Assembly: GCA_963513935.1 (NCBI GenBank)
Contig: OY740768.1
Coordinates: 72,578,877-72,642,876 of the forward strand
DNA length: 64,000 nucleotides
Source: Aphrophora alni
Taxonomy: Eukaryota; Arthropoda; Insecta; Hemiptera; Aphrophoridae
Direction: 5' to 3'
Below are positions 38,971 to 51,215 of the stretch, piece after piece (position 1 is the stretch's first letter; each line of letters starts with the position of its first letter). The notes under the pieces were generated by a model. That model did no database searches. It was not told where the DNA came from and saw only the letters and a list, made by a program, of their open reading frames with translations. Made by a program: the position numbers and the translations under genes.

Positions 38971-39242
38971 TATTACGTAAATCCTCTTGATTCAAAATGT
39001 TTACCTTTTAAAGTTAAGTAATTGATTCTCACACGTATATCAAACCAAGGAATAAACAAATGTTTGCTTTTAATCAAAATAATAATTGTAGATCATTCAA
39101 TAATTTATAAAAATGAAATTATTTTAAAACTTTCCTTAAAAAGATTTTGAAGCAATGCGAAACAAAATAACAAAACCCAAAATAATTTGAAGTTCTAGAA
39201 ATAATATAAAAATTTATTACCTTATAAAATCGAGTATATTAT

Positions 39243-39605
39243 TTATTTACAATCTAGCAAACACTCATTGTTTATTACGTAGGGATGCTTGTTATTATTC
39301 ATGAATTTACCAAATAGTTTAAATTTTATTCTGTTTTTGCAATTTTCTATACTCATATGTTGTTTCAGTTTTAATTCTTGATGACAATGTGAGAAGCATT
39401 GCCTGCAGATATACTGTGGATCTTTGGATGTTATGTTTGGATATTTATGTACCAACTAATCTACTTAATTTTTATAAATACATAATGTGATTCAGTTTTG
39501 TTTTTTTATGATTCAAGTTTTTCAATTTCGTATTGCTCAGATAACTGTAATGGTCTAATTTTGAATTGAATGTCGTAATCATAAACATTGATTGCAATTA
39601 TGTAG
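39243..39605 (-). pseudogene. Decayed mobile-element ORF with zinc-finger-like motif (DNA polymerase B-associated family)
   Basis: Two frame-shifted pieces lie on the minus strand. The upstream piece begins near 39605 with INVYDYDIQF and reaches SHYVFIK. The downstream piece, about 39459-39243, contains QYICRQCFSHCHQELKLKQH and then NC, a C2-H-C-like knuckle. The order 'NV.GY...I.PL.LS', 'HYV.IK.LSRLV' and 'C..C' knuckle resembles the N-terminal part of large insect mobile-element proteins that, from memory, carry a type-B DNA polymerase (Maverick/Polinton-like or related viral-derived elements). Only this N-terminal part was recognised; it has an internal stop and a frameshift and cannot function. 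The family assignment is from recall and could be wrong in detail. Confidence 0.5.
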
Positions 39606-42600
39606 TAACTATAGTATTTTTATCAAACGCTCCGTTAACTCGTAACTTCATGTGTTATATGAAGTATCTTCTATATTTCTTTTATACTTACTAGCTCGTT
39701 TTGGACGGTCGATAGTGTTTTTTATAGCACATTACACAGAATAAATTAAACAACAATTGTGATATAATTTGTCTTTTGATGCAAGCATTCTTTATTTAAA
39801 TATCCTTAGGAAAAATCAATAGATAAGTGTCCAGAAATATGTGTATATTTATTTAATTTCAAAATAAAACTATTGAAGCCAGATCCTCAAGATGACTGAT
39901 GTTGTACTTCTTTATTTTTCATATCTAAGTAATTATTGGTTGTATATATATTGTATTGAAGGCTACAGTACAAAACTATATTTGTTAATCGATTTGAAGT
40001 CTCCTATATTTTTTCAATATGATTTATACTTTATACAATTGTTTCACTTGGTTGAATGTTTCTATTTGTTGACACGTGGTTTTTAATGAATCGAGAAACG
40101 GGATAATATCCTCGATTTTACTAACTTTGGTCATTGCAATTATTTTTCAATTCTCAACCAGGAAATAACCTGCGCCATAGGTGAAGCTGTACCACTTCAA
40201 TTTGTATGTGACTCAGCAGTTATGTATACATTTTTGGTTTTTACAGTCTTCAATACACCACATTTTCAATGATTATTGAGATCATTCCTATAGCGTAAAT
40301 TCCAATCTAGTATACGTAAATTAATAGCGAGTTCCTTCAATTTTATTAAGTTAAATGCAGATAATGTTTTAACTTTAGTTCAATAATTTCAGAGTTTGTT
40401 CGAGTTTTTCAACAGACAGCGATTCATAATTATAAATGTCTCTTTCCTTAACCTAGTCTATATACGTGTTTAGCCACTCTTAATGTTTAGGGATGGAAAT
40501 TTTGTTTTCAATATTAAATAGTGGAGGAACTAGTTATCTAAATCAGGATCCTCTTTTCTAATTAGGAGGAAAGAGATTTCTCTGTTCAGTGTTAGAGTGT
40601 ACGATGGTTTTAAGTTTTTTTTTTCAAATCAAACCATAGGAAGTGATTCATCGTTATAATTTGGTTCGACATCATGTGAAGATGAAAGAAATAAGTAATG
40701 AAAATATCGTACTGTTCTTTACTTTATCATTAGTTAAATTAACAATGCCGACGTTTTTTGTCTACGTCTCAGCCAGTTTGATTTGATAATATGTTTTTAA
40801 CAAATATCACAATATCTCGTAAGTTTTAAATTAATTGAGAGATTGTTTGGATAAACTATTATTAAAATTGACATCGTCAACGTTACAAATACCAAAGCTC
40901 AAATGTTTTTATTCTTTATATGTCTTTCCCAGTTTAAATGTAGAATCATAAACGTGAAATGCTTTATAAATAATTCGTCCCTTATATTAAAACTTAATTG
41001 TGATTTATCACTAATTAGTTTATACTCACATTTCTCCATAAGCTGATGGGAAATGTTAAGTGAAGTTCATTACTGTGTTATTACATAAATTAACCATTAA
41101 ACTTGAGTAATATTTGTTATTTAGAACATTCGCAGTTAAATTATGCAATAAATATTATTTATATCATCACCACCAAACACTACAAACTTGTCTATATTTT
41201 CCAGAAACCGAAGATAAATAATCTTTTGCCTAAGGTAAAATATCTATAATCAAATATACCGTTGTAGTTCCATTTCATAATATATATTTTTCATTTGAAC
41301 TGTTAACCTATTGCTAATAGATAGTAGCTAATTGGTAAAACCATTTATAACTTAGAATATCTCGAAATATTTACTATTTGGGATGATTCAATTTAAAAAA
41401 AAAACTTTATAACTTAGAAAACTTTGTTCACCAGTTAAATAGATAGTAAACCTTCAATTATTCTTAAGTTAAAAGCTTTATTTAGTAATCCTTTTACAAT
41501 AAAATGCACATGTGTGGTGGTGTCGGCATGTTTATATTTCAGTGTACACAGATCTCAAAGAGTTTGTCAACACATTCCTGTAAAAGTGGAGCAACAAGTA
41601 ATACGTTGAATACTTCGTAGTTGACACTCAGATGGCATTAATTAATCCTTGTTTGTTAAACTCAAACTCAAACTCAAACTCTATCTAACAAAACCTTGAA
41701 AGCTTAAATTTCATCCTTACGTCCTCTTTTTCTGCTGTGATAGAAGTAGAGTTAAATAATTGTTTTAAAAATATATTTCAATTTTACTTCATCCAATTAT
41801 ATTTACAATTCATAATTTAGCTGCTCTAAGCTGAGCCTCTCAGGGTATCATAATGTATACCTCTTGCTGAACATTGTTAATGTTGTTAATTCTATGAGAT
41901 TGAGGTGGGAATTTTAATGACTACAATTGCATACACAAAGAACACCTTCAAAGTTCTTCAGTTAAAATATACAACGTATTGCAAGGTCAATAATTTATAA
42001 ATAATGTATAATGATAGGTTGTATAATTTTAAGGTTACTTAGACTAAATCCGTTTTGCAAGCATAAAAATTACCACTTTATCCTATAAATAAAATATTCA
42101 TACACTTTTAAATTTTTTAATTCGATAAATTTTATTGATGAATTTACTCTTTTAAATTTCAGTTTATACATTAAGCTTGTACATTTGATTTAAATTTGGT
42201 TAATGTCTCTTAGATATTTTTCAAGAGTTTCGTTTAATACCGTAAATTATAACGACACTCGTACCACGGAATGAGTTAACGATGCCACTAATTCAGCATT
42301 TTTTTTTTTTAATTTTACACTTTTTTCATTTCTAAACTATTACGTAGAAAATATATTTCCTGGTAGGATATTATTGTTTTTATCATACGCCACTTTTCTA
42401 GAATGCATTGAATATTTCGTTGAATTTATCTATAGAAATAAAAAACATTGTTATCCAACATTCTCTTTTTATTGCTATCTATTTCTTTCTGTGATTGCAA
42501 ATTTAGAATTTAAACTAAAAACACTAAAAAACCGTCGACAATGATGAAAACATGTTTTGTTTAGGGCTTAGTTTAATTAAAACATAGGTGAGTAGATTTG

Positions 42601-43839
42601 GTATTACTTATTTCTTAAAATTATTTTATTAAATTTAAAAAAAAACCACAATATCTAGGAAAATCTCCAGTTAAAATGGAATAACCGAATTATTTCTGTA
42701 ACATTCTTAAGAAACAACATAATTAATCCCAATTATAATTGAGCCCTAAATAAGGTTTAGGAAAATACATTAAATTTAATACAGTCGCATACAACAAACT
42801 GTTTTAGTCTGTGCTAAAACAATTAAACATCTAAAGATTAAAAATTGTGATTACTGAAATTTATTATAAAGTAAAATACACATTTATTGGGGGAACACTT
42901 TGAAACAAATAAAAGTAACATGACCTGGCGTATAAATAGATGATAAGGACTGGAATAAATTATATTAAAACGATTAACAAAAATCCACTTGGATTTATTT
43001 AATATAAATGGTGGCTAAAATGAAGCTTGCAACCCCCGCTTAGTATTTTTTTAATGAATATAACTAAAAGCGGTTTGGGGCGAACTCCATTGTAGTAAGA
43101 GACTGTTTTTTTATGAGCGCGCGTTATTTCATTTCGGATTTAGGCGGAGTGCAGGAGTTAAATAAAAAATTTCAAATGGATTATATTGTCATAAGAAACA
43201 ATATTTTAGAGGGCTTGATGAGTGAAAATAAATTACTTGAAGATATTTTCAATGGACCCCAGTTAAGAAAAGAGGGCTGTTGACGTGATAATATTAAGAT
43301 AATAAATTACACTTCATCACCACCAAACTTTATTGTTATTTGAGATATTCAATTTGTTTTCAGCAATCTTATCAGGTATCATCTTATCTCGATGAGTTAT
43401 ATTTTGGGGTATTTTGCCGATCAGATGTTGTGTGTGACTCACATTGTGAAAGAGGATGTACAGTCATGTAACCTCTTGATAAATCGAAACAAATGAAAAC
43501 ACATAATTTTATGTTAAGTTGTATATTGAAATTATATGCATAACACCAATAAATTACTTTTAAGAGACGGGAATAATAATAAATATGTCGAAAGTCAATC
43601 GTTTATTATTTTGTTTGATTAAAATTCTGGAAAAGATAAGAGATATTTAACCTTTAAGATATCGATAAATGGACTTTGCTACAAATGGTGTTAAATGACT
43701 TCATGTGTCTCCCAGGGTGTTGACAGAATGAGAACGAAGAATTCAACAGTTTATTTGTTGTGCTACTTATCCTTGCTTGAGCTGACAGACTCTTTCAGAA
43801 CTTTTGTGGAGTAAAATATAGGCTATACATCCATTATCC
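39606..43839. other. AT-rich intron, no gene recognised
   Basis: The only simple repeat noted is (AAACTC)4 at 41658-41681. No element ends or coding fragments recognised. Confidence 0.5.
41658..41681 (+). repeat. (AAACTC)4 short tandem repeat
   Basis: Four perfect hexamers, 24 bp. Confidence 0.97.
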
Positions 43840-44110
43840 CCATATATGTTAGTTATAAAAGGAGTGCAAAATAACATTTTGTCCTTGACAATAATTTTAT
43901 GTATTTTGTAGGGAAATAACCTTACAAGAAGCAAAGGGTTTAGCTTTGTCAATACAATAATCCAGGTCGTAAATATTTCGCGTTACTTCCCCTTTGTTTA
44001 TGGATAATTGTCGCCATCAGTATGTCTACAATACCGAAAGGGAAACGTGTGAAATTTATTTGTCGAGAATGCTCGTTTTATAGATGGCACTGAAAGGCCT
44101 ACCATTGCTC
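43840..44110 (+). repeat. Interspersed repeat family 2, copy 1
   Basis: Shares with 53320-53600 the block GTATTTTGTA..GAA.TAA.CCTTACAAGAA. Shares with both 47600-47860 and 53320-53600 the block TTGTCG(C/T)CA.(C/A)AGTATGT or equivalent, followed by ACAAT(A/T)CC. The three copies are in the same orientation. Confidence 0.6.
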
Positions 44111-47100
44111 CTTCTCCGACCAAGGTAATATTTTGCTTTGTTATTTTTATAAATTGTAATATTAAGTCAAAATCATCAAGATTAATAGCTCACGAGGAAA
44201 CCGGGGCACATGAATAACAAATTAACATTAAAACAAAGAAGACTGATTATTTTAGTGTCCATTAGTAGTAAGAAATTTGCAAATAAAGTTTTGTTCTTTT
44301 CGACTCTGACAAAATAAAGACAAACAATAAATACTAATTTCCTTAATACATCGAACAATACGGTTACAACGTTGACAAATTTGTTATGTCGTTGGTTGTA
44401 AAACGCATAGAATACCTGTAACAATAATCATACACCTGAGGCAGCAATATAGAGTGGCAAAGCGTAGAACGATTAATTGTCAACCACGGTACAATGATAA
44501 AATAATTTATTTTCATCCTTTACATTCGGTCTGTGATAACAAACTCGTTTTGCATTTACGCCACGAGTAGCATATGTAATTATTAATCTATGAGTAGGTG
44601 GCTAGGGGGTTGAGGGGTTCAAAATAGATTTATTCTATTATTACTTCTTCATAAATAGCATTTCTATGATTTACAAATGTGCCTCATAGATTTATTGTAT
44701 TATTAGTAGAATTATGTGATCATGAATCGTTTTGTTGTCCTTTAGAAGAGCCGTTTTTTATAAGTTCAAAGATGTGTATTAATCGCCCTAAATGAGTGTG
44801 AACCCAAAAACGTAGATTTATTAGCTTAAAACAAAATCCTTACTTTTGTTAAAATGAAAAAATACAAACAAACAAACATTGGTTTATTTAAATAATATTC
44901 GATTTGTCAAACGGATTGTCAGCTAATTCGACGATTTTAGTCAGATGGAAAAGGAAATTAATGAGCAAGGCTGTAGATTTTTTAAAGACAAAAATCTTGC
45001 TGCCAATAGTGCTTAAGAAAGAATAGAAAAATTATGTAAGAAAGACCTAATGGGATAAATTAAGGAGAGGTATTTAATCCAAAGCTAGAAAAAAAAGTTA
45101 CATCTAGCTACCAGCTTGTTTACTTCGGGATTTAAACAACCGTAGTGAAGGCTACAAAATAAATGTATTTAAGTTGATGAAGGGATTTAACATTTTATTA
45201 GTTTCACTTTATCGTAAATGTCTTGGAATAATTTAATTTGGCTAAATACCTCAATAAAAGTTTTCATATAAATTAATGTAAATAGTATCTGCAATGGAGA
45301 GGTAGAATTGGCTAAAATACAAGGTTTTAAAACATTTAAGTCTATTAAAGTGTTCAGTGAGCTGATCTTAAAGTAGGAACAACAGTGATATTAGTTCGAT
45401 GTAATAATAAATTAGCATTTAAAACAGTATTTTATTCTAAGCTATTTGATCAAAATGAAGATTTTATTTAAAATGAAAATCGAATTGTCTACATTGATTT
45501 TTGTAACAAAAGTTAAATTTTATTAGATTCGACATCATTGTACATTTATCCTACAGAAATAAAAATATTAAATTTTCTTTTTTTAAAGTACAAGTAGTTT
45601 ATACATTTTTAATTTAAACAAATATTACTACAATATATATTAATAGTATCGAAACAATATTTTTGTTATAAAGGTGAGGTGAATTTAAAAATAGACGAGT
45701 AAGAAACATAACAGAACTAAAGTTATTCATTAACAAATGCTAAATATCAGCTTCATTTGAATGTTTCTTGGGAAACCAGTATAAGCTTCATATTCATAAA
45801 TTAGTACGATTACTCTTAATAAACATTTCTTATGGGGCAAATTTAATCAATAATCGAAAGTAATTTAATGTAACTAAGAGTAAAGTAATAAAAACCACCT
45901 CAAACCTCCTTTTTGCTAATATTATAGTCTGTCTTTACCATCCGAATTAATATGTATGACTTATAAATAAAGCAAAAACAAAACTTCTCATTCCACCAAA
46001 ATAGGTTGTTACTGCACCATTATGTAGATGGCACAGGGATTACTAGGTTTAGGTATTTTAGTTATTTTCTATTGTTCGTTTTTGTCGATTTTCTGTCAAG
46101 AATTTGGATCTGTGACTCTTTAACTGAAAGTATAAACAATACGCGGCTATAAAAAGGTTAATAGTAAGTTCTAAGTGTTCATGGGGACCTCCAGTAAACA
46201 TTCTCTGTGAACTTTCTTATACTCGGTTTTATAAGGATTTTATTGACCATATCTATAATTACGAACAAAAATGAATTAATAAATCAGTTCTTAATATTTG
46301 TCATATTCAAAGTATTTAATAAAGTAACAAAAATGTAAAATAACCATTATTGAACGAAACATTCCACAGTTCAGTAATTTTCTGTTTTTTTTCCTGTTCA
46401 TACTTTTTTAATATTCAATTTCTTTTCATTAGTTTTGTTATTTATGGCAGTCATACTGTTTCAATACTAACTTTCAGTAGTTTCAATGAGACGTCTAATT
46501 ATGAATGTAGATTTAATTGAGGTAATCTAACTTTCCATTGTAGGAGGTTTGGTAATATAGTTTGGAGACACTTTTCATTTATCAAGTTCGTTTTAGTCCT
46601 GAACAATTTCGTATCTTGTAACACAATAACACTGATTTGTGTACGCTAATTAGAGCAATAAGAAAGCCTCATAACCCATGATGGCAAGTTTTAAGAATCT
46701 ATTGTTTAATTCTACTTTCAAACCATAGTGGATGTATAACACTTAATGGTGTTAAGATGAATCAGGAAAACTATCTCCTGGATATATAAACAAAATATAT
46801 AACTATTTGATAAGATCTGCTTTCAAGTTATTGGATAGGGATGCAATGTTCATATATTATTATTGATACAGTTTATCCGGGCATTAGCCATCATGTGTGT
46901 ATATGAAAACTAATACACGACATTTTGAGAATATGGATAAATAAAGTTCCTTCATCAAATGATAAATTTATAGCAGAATAAAAGTTAAAAGAGAAAGCAC
47001 GTCCTAGTAGCCTACGGCCATGTTGGAAATTAAAATTAAAACTACTAAACTAAAAAAAGGGGCTAATATCTAAAGCAGATATTTTGATAGCTCAAGCCTA

Positions 47101-47599
47101 GCTTAAGACCTGGATTCTTAATGAAAAAACTAGTTTTAGTTTCTAACACACCTCTAAGCTGTTGGGTGATGTTGATTCATTATAACTTTCTCATATTCTA
47201 GGTTTGTCACTTGATAACGAAGTTTCTTTAATACACTAGAAACGTTGTAGGCTATATTTGTTTGTTCATGCACAAATGAAGGCCAGTTTGTAAAAATTGA
47301 CTGTAAAAATTATTTAACTGTTCATTTATAACAATTTGAATAAACATTCTGAATAATTAAGAAAAACGTAAGAAATTTTAGCTTTTCAGATGTTGATAGG
47401 TAGAACTTGATTGCCGACAAAAGGGTGATTTGAGCATGAAGTAGGATTACTATTGATTTATGCTACTTTAACTAAGAATGAACTCACAGACTTTGAAGAC
47501 TGAAATATAACACACGCCAACATAAAATATATATCATTAAAAGGTTCTTCAAAAAAATTGTTTTCAGACAGTGGTTTAATGTATTTCTTTTTCAGTGGT
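44111..47599. other. AT-rich intron, nothing recognised
   Basis: No coding fragment or element end noted in this 3.5-kb stretch. Confidence 0.5.
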
Positions 47600-47860
47600 T
47601 TTTATAAGATGTATACAGTTTTTCGATATGTTTAAAGTAACCCAGGTGGTAAATATTTAGTGTTTTTCTCCGAGTAGGGTTTTAAAATATTTGTCGTCAA
47701 TATGTAGAGAAAACAGCTCTACAATTCCAAGAGTGACATGTATGAAATGTATCGACATCTATAGGCTTGTTTAGAAGTATTTATTTTACTAATACAAATA
47801 ATACAATCATACTATTCGTCAAATGGGGAAGGGTGGATATAGCAGGACTAATAGAACTTA
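47600..47860 (+). repeat. Interspersed repeat family 2, copy 2
   Basis: AACCCAGGTGGTAAATATTT parallels TCCAGGTCGTAAATATTT of copy 1. TTTGTCGTCAATATGTA, AATTCCAAGAGTGAC and GGATATAGCAGGACTAATAG parallel TGTCGTCAGTATGTA, AATTCCAAGTTACGG and GGATATTGCCGGAGTAATCA of copy 3. Confidence 0.7.
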
Positions 47861-48402
47861 ATCCTCAACTTTTAAATACCATGATTCGATTATTTACTCA
47901 CAGCCTTTGCTAGTTACCATGTGATCAAAGATTATTATAGAATGAGTTTCCATCATCTTATATAGAAACGTACGCAGAGTGTTACAAGAAACTTTCGAGC
48001 CCTATACGTTTTGGAATTCTATTCAAAAGGAACGATAGTATTAATAAAATATTTCCAAACTTCCCTTGATGTAGACGCTATCTGCATTTTTTATACTTTA
48101 TTTTACAAAAAAAAAAGAATTATAACTTTGGAAATAGATAAAAGATTTTAAGTTAGATATTGGGTGAACGAACGTAAAAATGTTACCTTTCAAAAAGTTT
48201 ATTAAAAACAATAAAAAATATTTTAAATATTTTCAAAATGGCAGCCGTTTGAAATGAGTAAAATCGAATTTCTTGAGAGCCTTATATTTTACAAAAAAAA
48301 TTGAAAACACTAAAATGACAATTTTCTTTGAATTGTTTGTTTAATAATTTATTAATGGTTTAAAACACTACAGTAAAGAACCATACTATAGTGTAATGTT
48401 AA

Positions 48403-48405
<3 letters not shown>

Positions 48406-48475
<70 letters not shown>
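48406..48475. repeat. (TA)n microsatellite
   Basis: About 70 bp of TA repeats with one TG interruption near 48461. Confidence 0.98.
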
Positions 48476-48609
48476 TGTACTTCAAGGATTTTTTTATTAA
48501 AGTAATAAACACAAAACATTATTAAAACTCACGTTAAGTACAATTTAAAAATTGAATTGTATTATATTGATTTAATTATTTTATTTATTAGTTCAACATT
48601 TTAGTTGCA

Positions 48610-49325
48610 TTAACATTGAGTAGAAATAGTGGTCTCTTGTAAGCATTGTTCCAGTAGACGTGCAATAGACTGTTTTACACGTTTACAACATAGCCCATGA
48701 TCAAACCGCTCTGGCAGCTGTAGAATGTTCTACAATGCTGTGTATTGACGCTGAATATACAATGCACTTTAAGTGACCCCTAATCTGTAGAATTGGTATC
48801 AGATAATCATGTTGGCCGAGCTATTTTACCATGATCTATCAACAGATTTCTGTACTGTTCCTCGAAGTACCTTCGTACATCCAGGCTCAAGTGAGGGGTG
48901 CTTCATAGTTGTCTTATAGCTGGGGGCACATCTTCCATGTCGTGATTTAAATCATGCACAAGGAAGTGTACATTTAATCTCCGAGATAAAACACTGCTCC
49001 AAAAAGGAATAGTGTAGATCCTATAGCAATATTCTTCTAACACTTCAATTACGCAACTGTAAATATACTATTTTACGACGAATTGAAAGATATGGGATTC
49101 ATATTACTGCAGCACGAGAAATATCAAAATCCTGACGTAGGAATGATTTGCCACTACCCGGAGGTTTCTTTTTCTTCACGAAACGAGTTTCTACAAATTA
49201 AAATTTATATTTAATTTCATGGAACACGATCTTGACGTCCTAAATTATAGTGTCGGAGATATTCTCTACGCGCAGCATCAACAATGTCATTCTTTTTATT
49301 AACAGCTTTAATGAGAAATCACATT
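48610..49325 (-). pseudogene. Mariner-like transposase remnant with internal deletion
   Basis: Minus-strand pieces of a DDE/D (Tc1/mariner-like) transposase. NDIVDAARREYLRHYNLGRQ lies at about 49290-49230. KKKKPPGSGKSF (about 49180-49140) and LSIRRK with VRRILL (about 49090-49025) belong to the helix-turn-helix part. After a missing middle come HDMEDVPPAIRQL (about 48950-48905), LSLDVRRYFEEQYRN (about 48890-48845), and a degraded counterpart of the RWIG.GGP.AWP.RSPDL segment, near IARPT. The family's first catalytic Asp lies in the lost middle, so the protein is dead. This copy is separate from, and opposite in strand to, the one at 4811-5220. Confidence 0.72.
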
Positions 49326-50989
49326 GCGCATCAATCCAATTGTTCACGATAATTAAATAAATACAATTCCTTAACAAGTTTTATTATGTTACTTGTGGTC
49401 AAAAACCGCCCAGGGCTACCAACACAAATATACCAATTTACCCTTTCTTGAATCATAATGTAATAAAATAAGAAATGTAAAAGTTGAGAGTTGTCAATTC
49501 CTATTGAAATGCAACCAACATAAATTGGCAACTAACACAGTTTATTTTAAAGTTTATTATTATTAAAATTAAATATGTATAGACAATCTATATTTAAACC
49601 ACGAATGTATTCAGTAATTATAAAGAACTTCTGTTTTGCATATTTTGAATAAACGACTTTCTAAGCAACGACACAAAACAACAAATCACAGAAAAGTACG
49701 ACGATAATAATAGGTTCTGTATAATCCTGAGGACTAGCAAAACAAACAGAAAGGCTTGGGGATTATTTTATATTCCGTATAAACCTTTGTACATACCATT
49801 CTAATGCTCCAGATGCTAAGCTATGAATAAAACCTTGCTTAGCGATATAGGGTCTTCCTTCTATTGGAGATAATAAGAACTCCTTTAAATAATGTTCCAC
49901 AAGGAAAAAAGCTTAAGTTTTGCAGCATTTAATTAAATATTTAAATAAACCAATATCATATTTTGTAAATAATTTAAACAATACTGTTATTTACGTAACA
50001 AAATTTTGTTATAACATAAAGTCATTTTATTACGTAAAAATTAATATTATGAAAACATGTTTTAATATAACCAAAATATTATACTAAAATGATAAAGAAA
50101 CTGATGTAAGATGAAATTTTCTTGTTTCCTTAGACTAATTAGGTGAAAAATCAATGAATATAACTTATAACATATTGACTAATTCAACTGAGATCGTAAA
50201 GAAATGTACTCGCAATTATTATGTTGACAGTAAACTCCTCTGTAGTCCATACACAGCAAGTAAAATCAATGCCATGAAAGTATATGAATTCAGTAATGAC
50301 CCCCTCCAAATTTACAATGAAATAAAATTAAAAAATTTGGAAGGTGAACCTTGATTTTCTAAAGATGTATTTTATAATTCCTTTTCAATTTTCAAAAAAC
50401 ACAAGAACCGGAAGTTTTGGTGAGACGATTACGTAACATTATTTCATTGCGTACCATTTAGTTTTGTGTATAACCACCATTTTTTCATCACCAACATTTC
50501 ATAACCATCACCAACATTTTCATCACCAACACATAAAAATAATTTTTATGTGTTTTAAGGAATAAAAATTGTACTCCCGAATTTAGCGGCTACCAACCGT
50601 AAATAGCCAAATTTCTAAGCCAACAGTAACATATTTTGTAGTCCTGTTTGATCCATTTTTGTTTAAAAAAAAAAATTGTAATACTGTTAAGAAACTTTAA
50701 CTGTAACTGTTCAAAAACAATTTGGAACTTAATAGGTATATTATTATATTATTGAAAAGCAAGAATTGGACTTTATTTTAAAACAAAAAATTTGTATTTT
50801 TGTAGAAGCGACAGAGCAACATAAACAACACCCATCAAGAAACCCACTTTATGACAATACAAATTTTCAGGGAAAACCATTTTATCTAATATTGCAGCTT
50901 TTATTTTACTTTCATTACAACTTATATTGTATTTTTAGAAAAAAAAAACAAATATCTGTTAACGGCAATAACGTTCAAAAAATTTAAGA
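49326..50989. other. AT-rich intron, no gene recognised
   Basis: Contains a CATCACCAACATTT-type triplicate and a hairpin (separate entry). The short plus frames (50154-50354, 50766-50987) have no family resemblance. Confidence 0.5.
50487..50554 (+). repeat. CATCACCAACA triplicate ending in a perfect 13-bp hairpin
   Basis: CATCACCAACATTT, CATCACCAACATTTT and CATCACCAACA follow each other from about 50487. The last runs directly into AACACATAAAAAT-A-ATTTTTATGTGTT (50528-50554), a perfect inverted repeat with a single-base centre. Confidence 0.9.
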
Positions 50990-51215
50990 ATAAAGTCTAT
51001 TTAATATTGATACCACTAGGGATTTAAATTAAAAGAGAAGGAAAGTTGTTTTCCTTCCAAATGGAGACTGAGCATTAAGGAAATGAGGACTGGGGGAGGT
51101 TTGTATTGCTCAGATGAGACAGAACTCTAAAACCTTTCCTCCGCGTATGTTTGTGATGTTGATACACAAAGTGGGTGTTAGTAAAATTGTTGTTGTTTAC
51201 CATATTGTCAAATGA
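50990..51215 (+). repeat. Interspersed repeat family 1, copy 3
   Basis: AGTCTATTTAATATTGATAC, AAAGAGAAGGAAAGTTGTTT, GAGACTGAGCATTAAGGAAA and CTCTAAAACCTTTCCTCC match the copy at 33470-33860. The 5' part of the family seen in copies 1 and 2 is missing or too diverged here. Confidence 0.82.
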
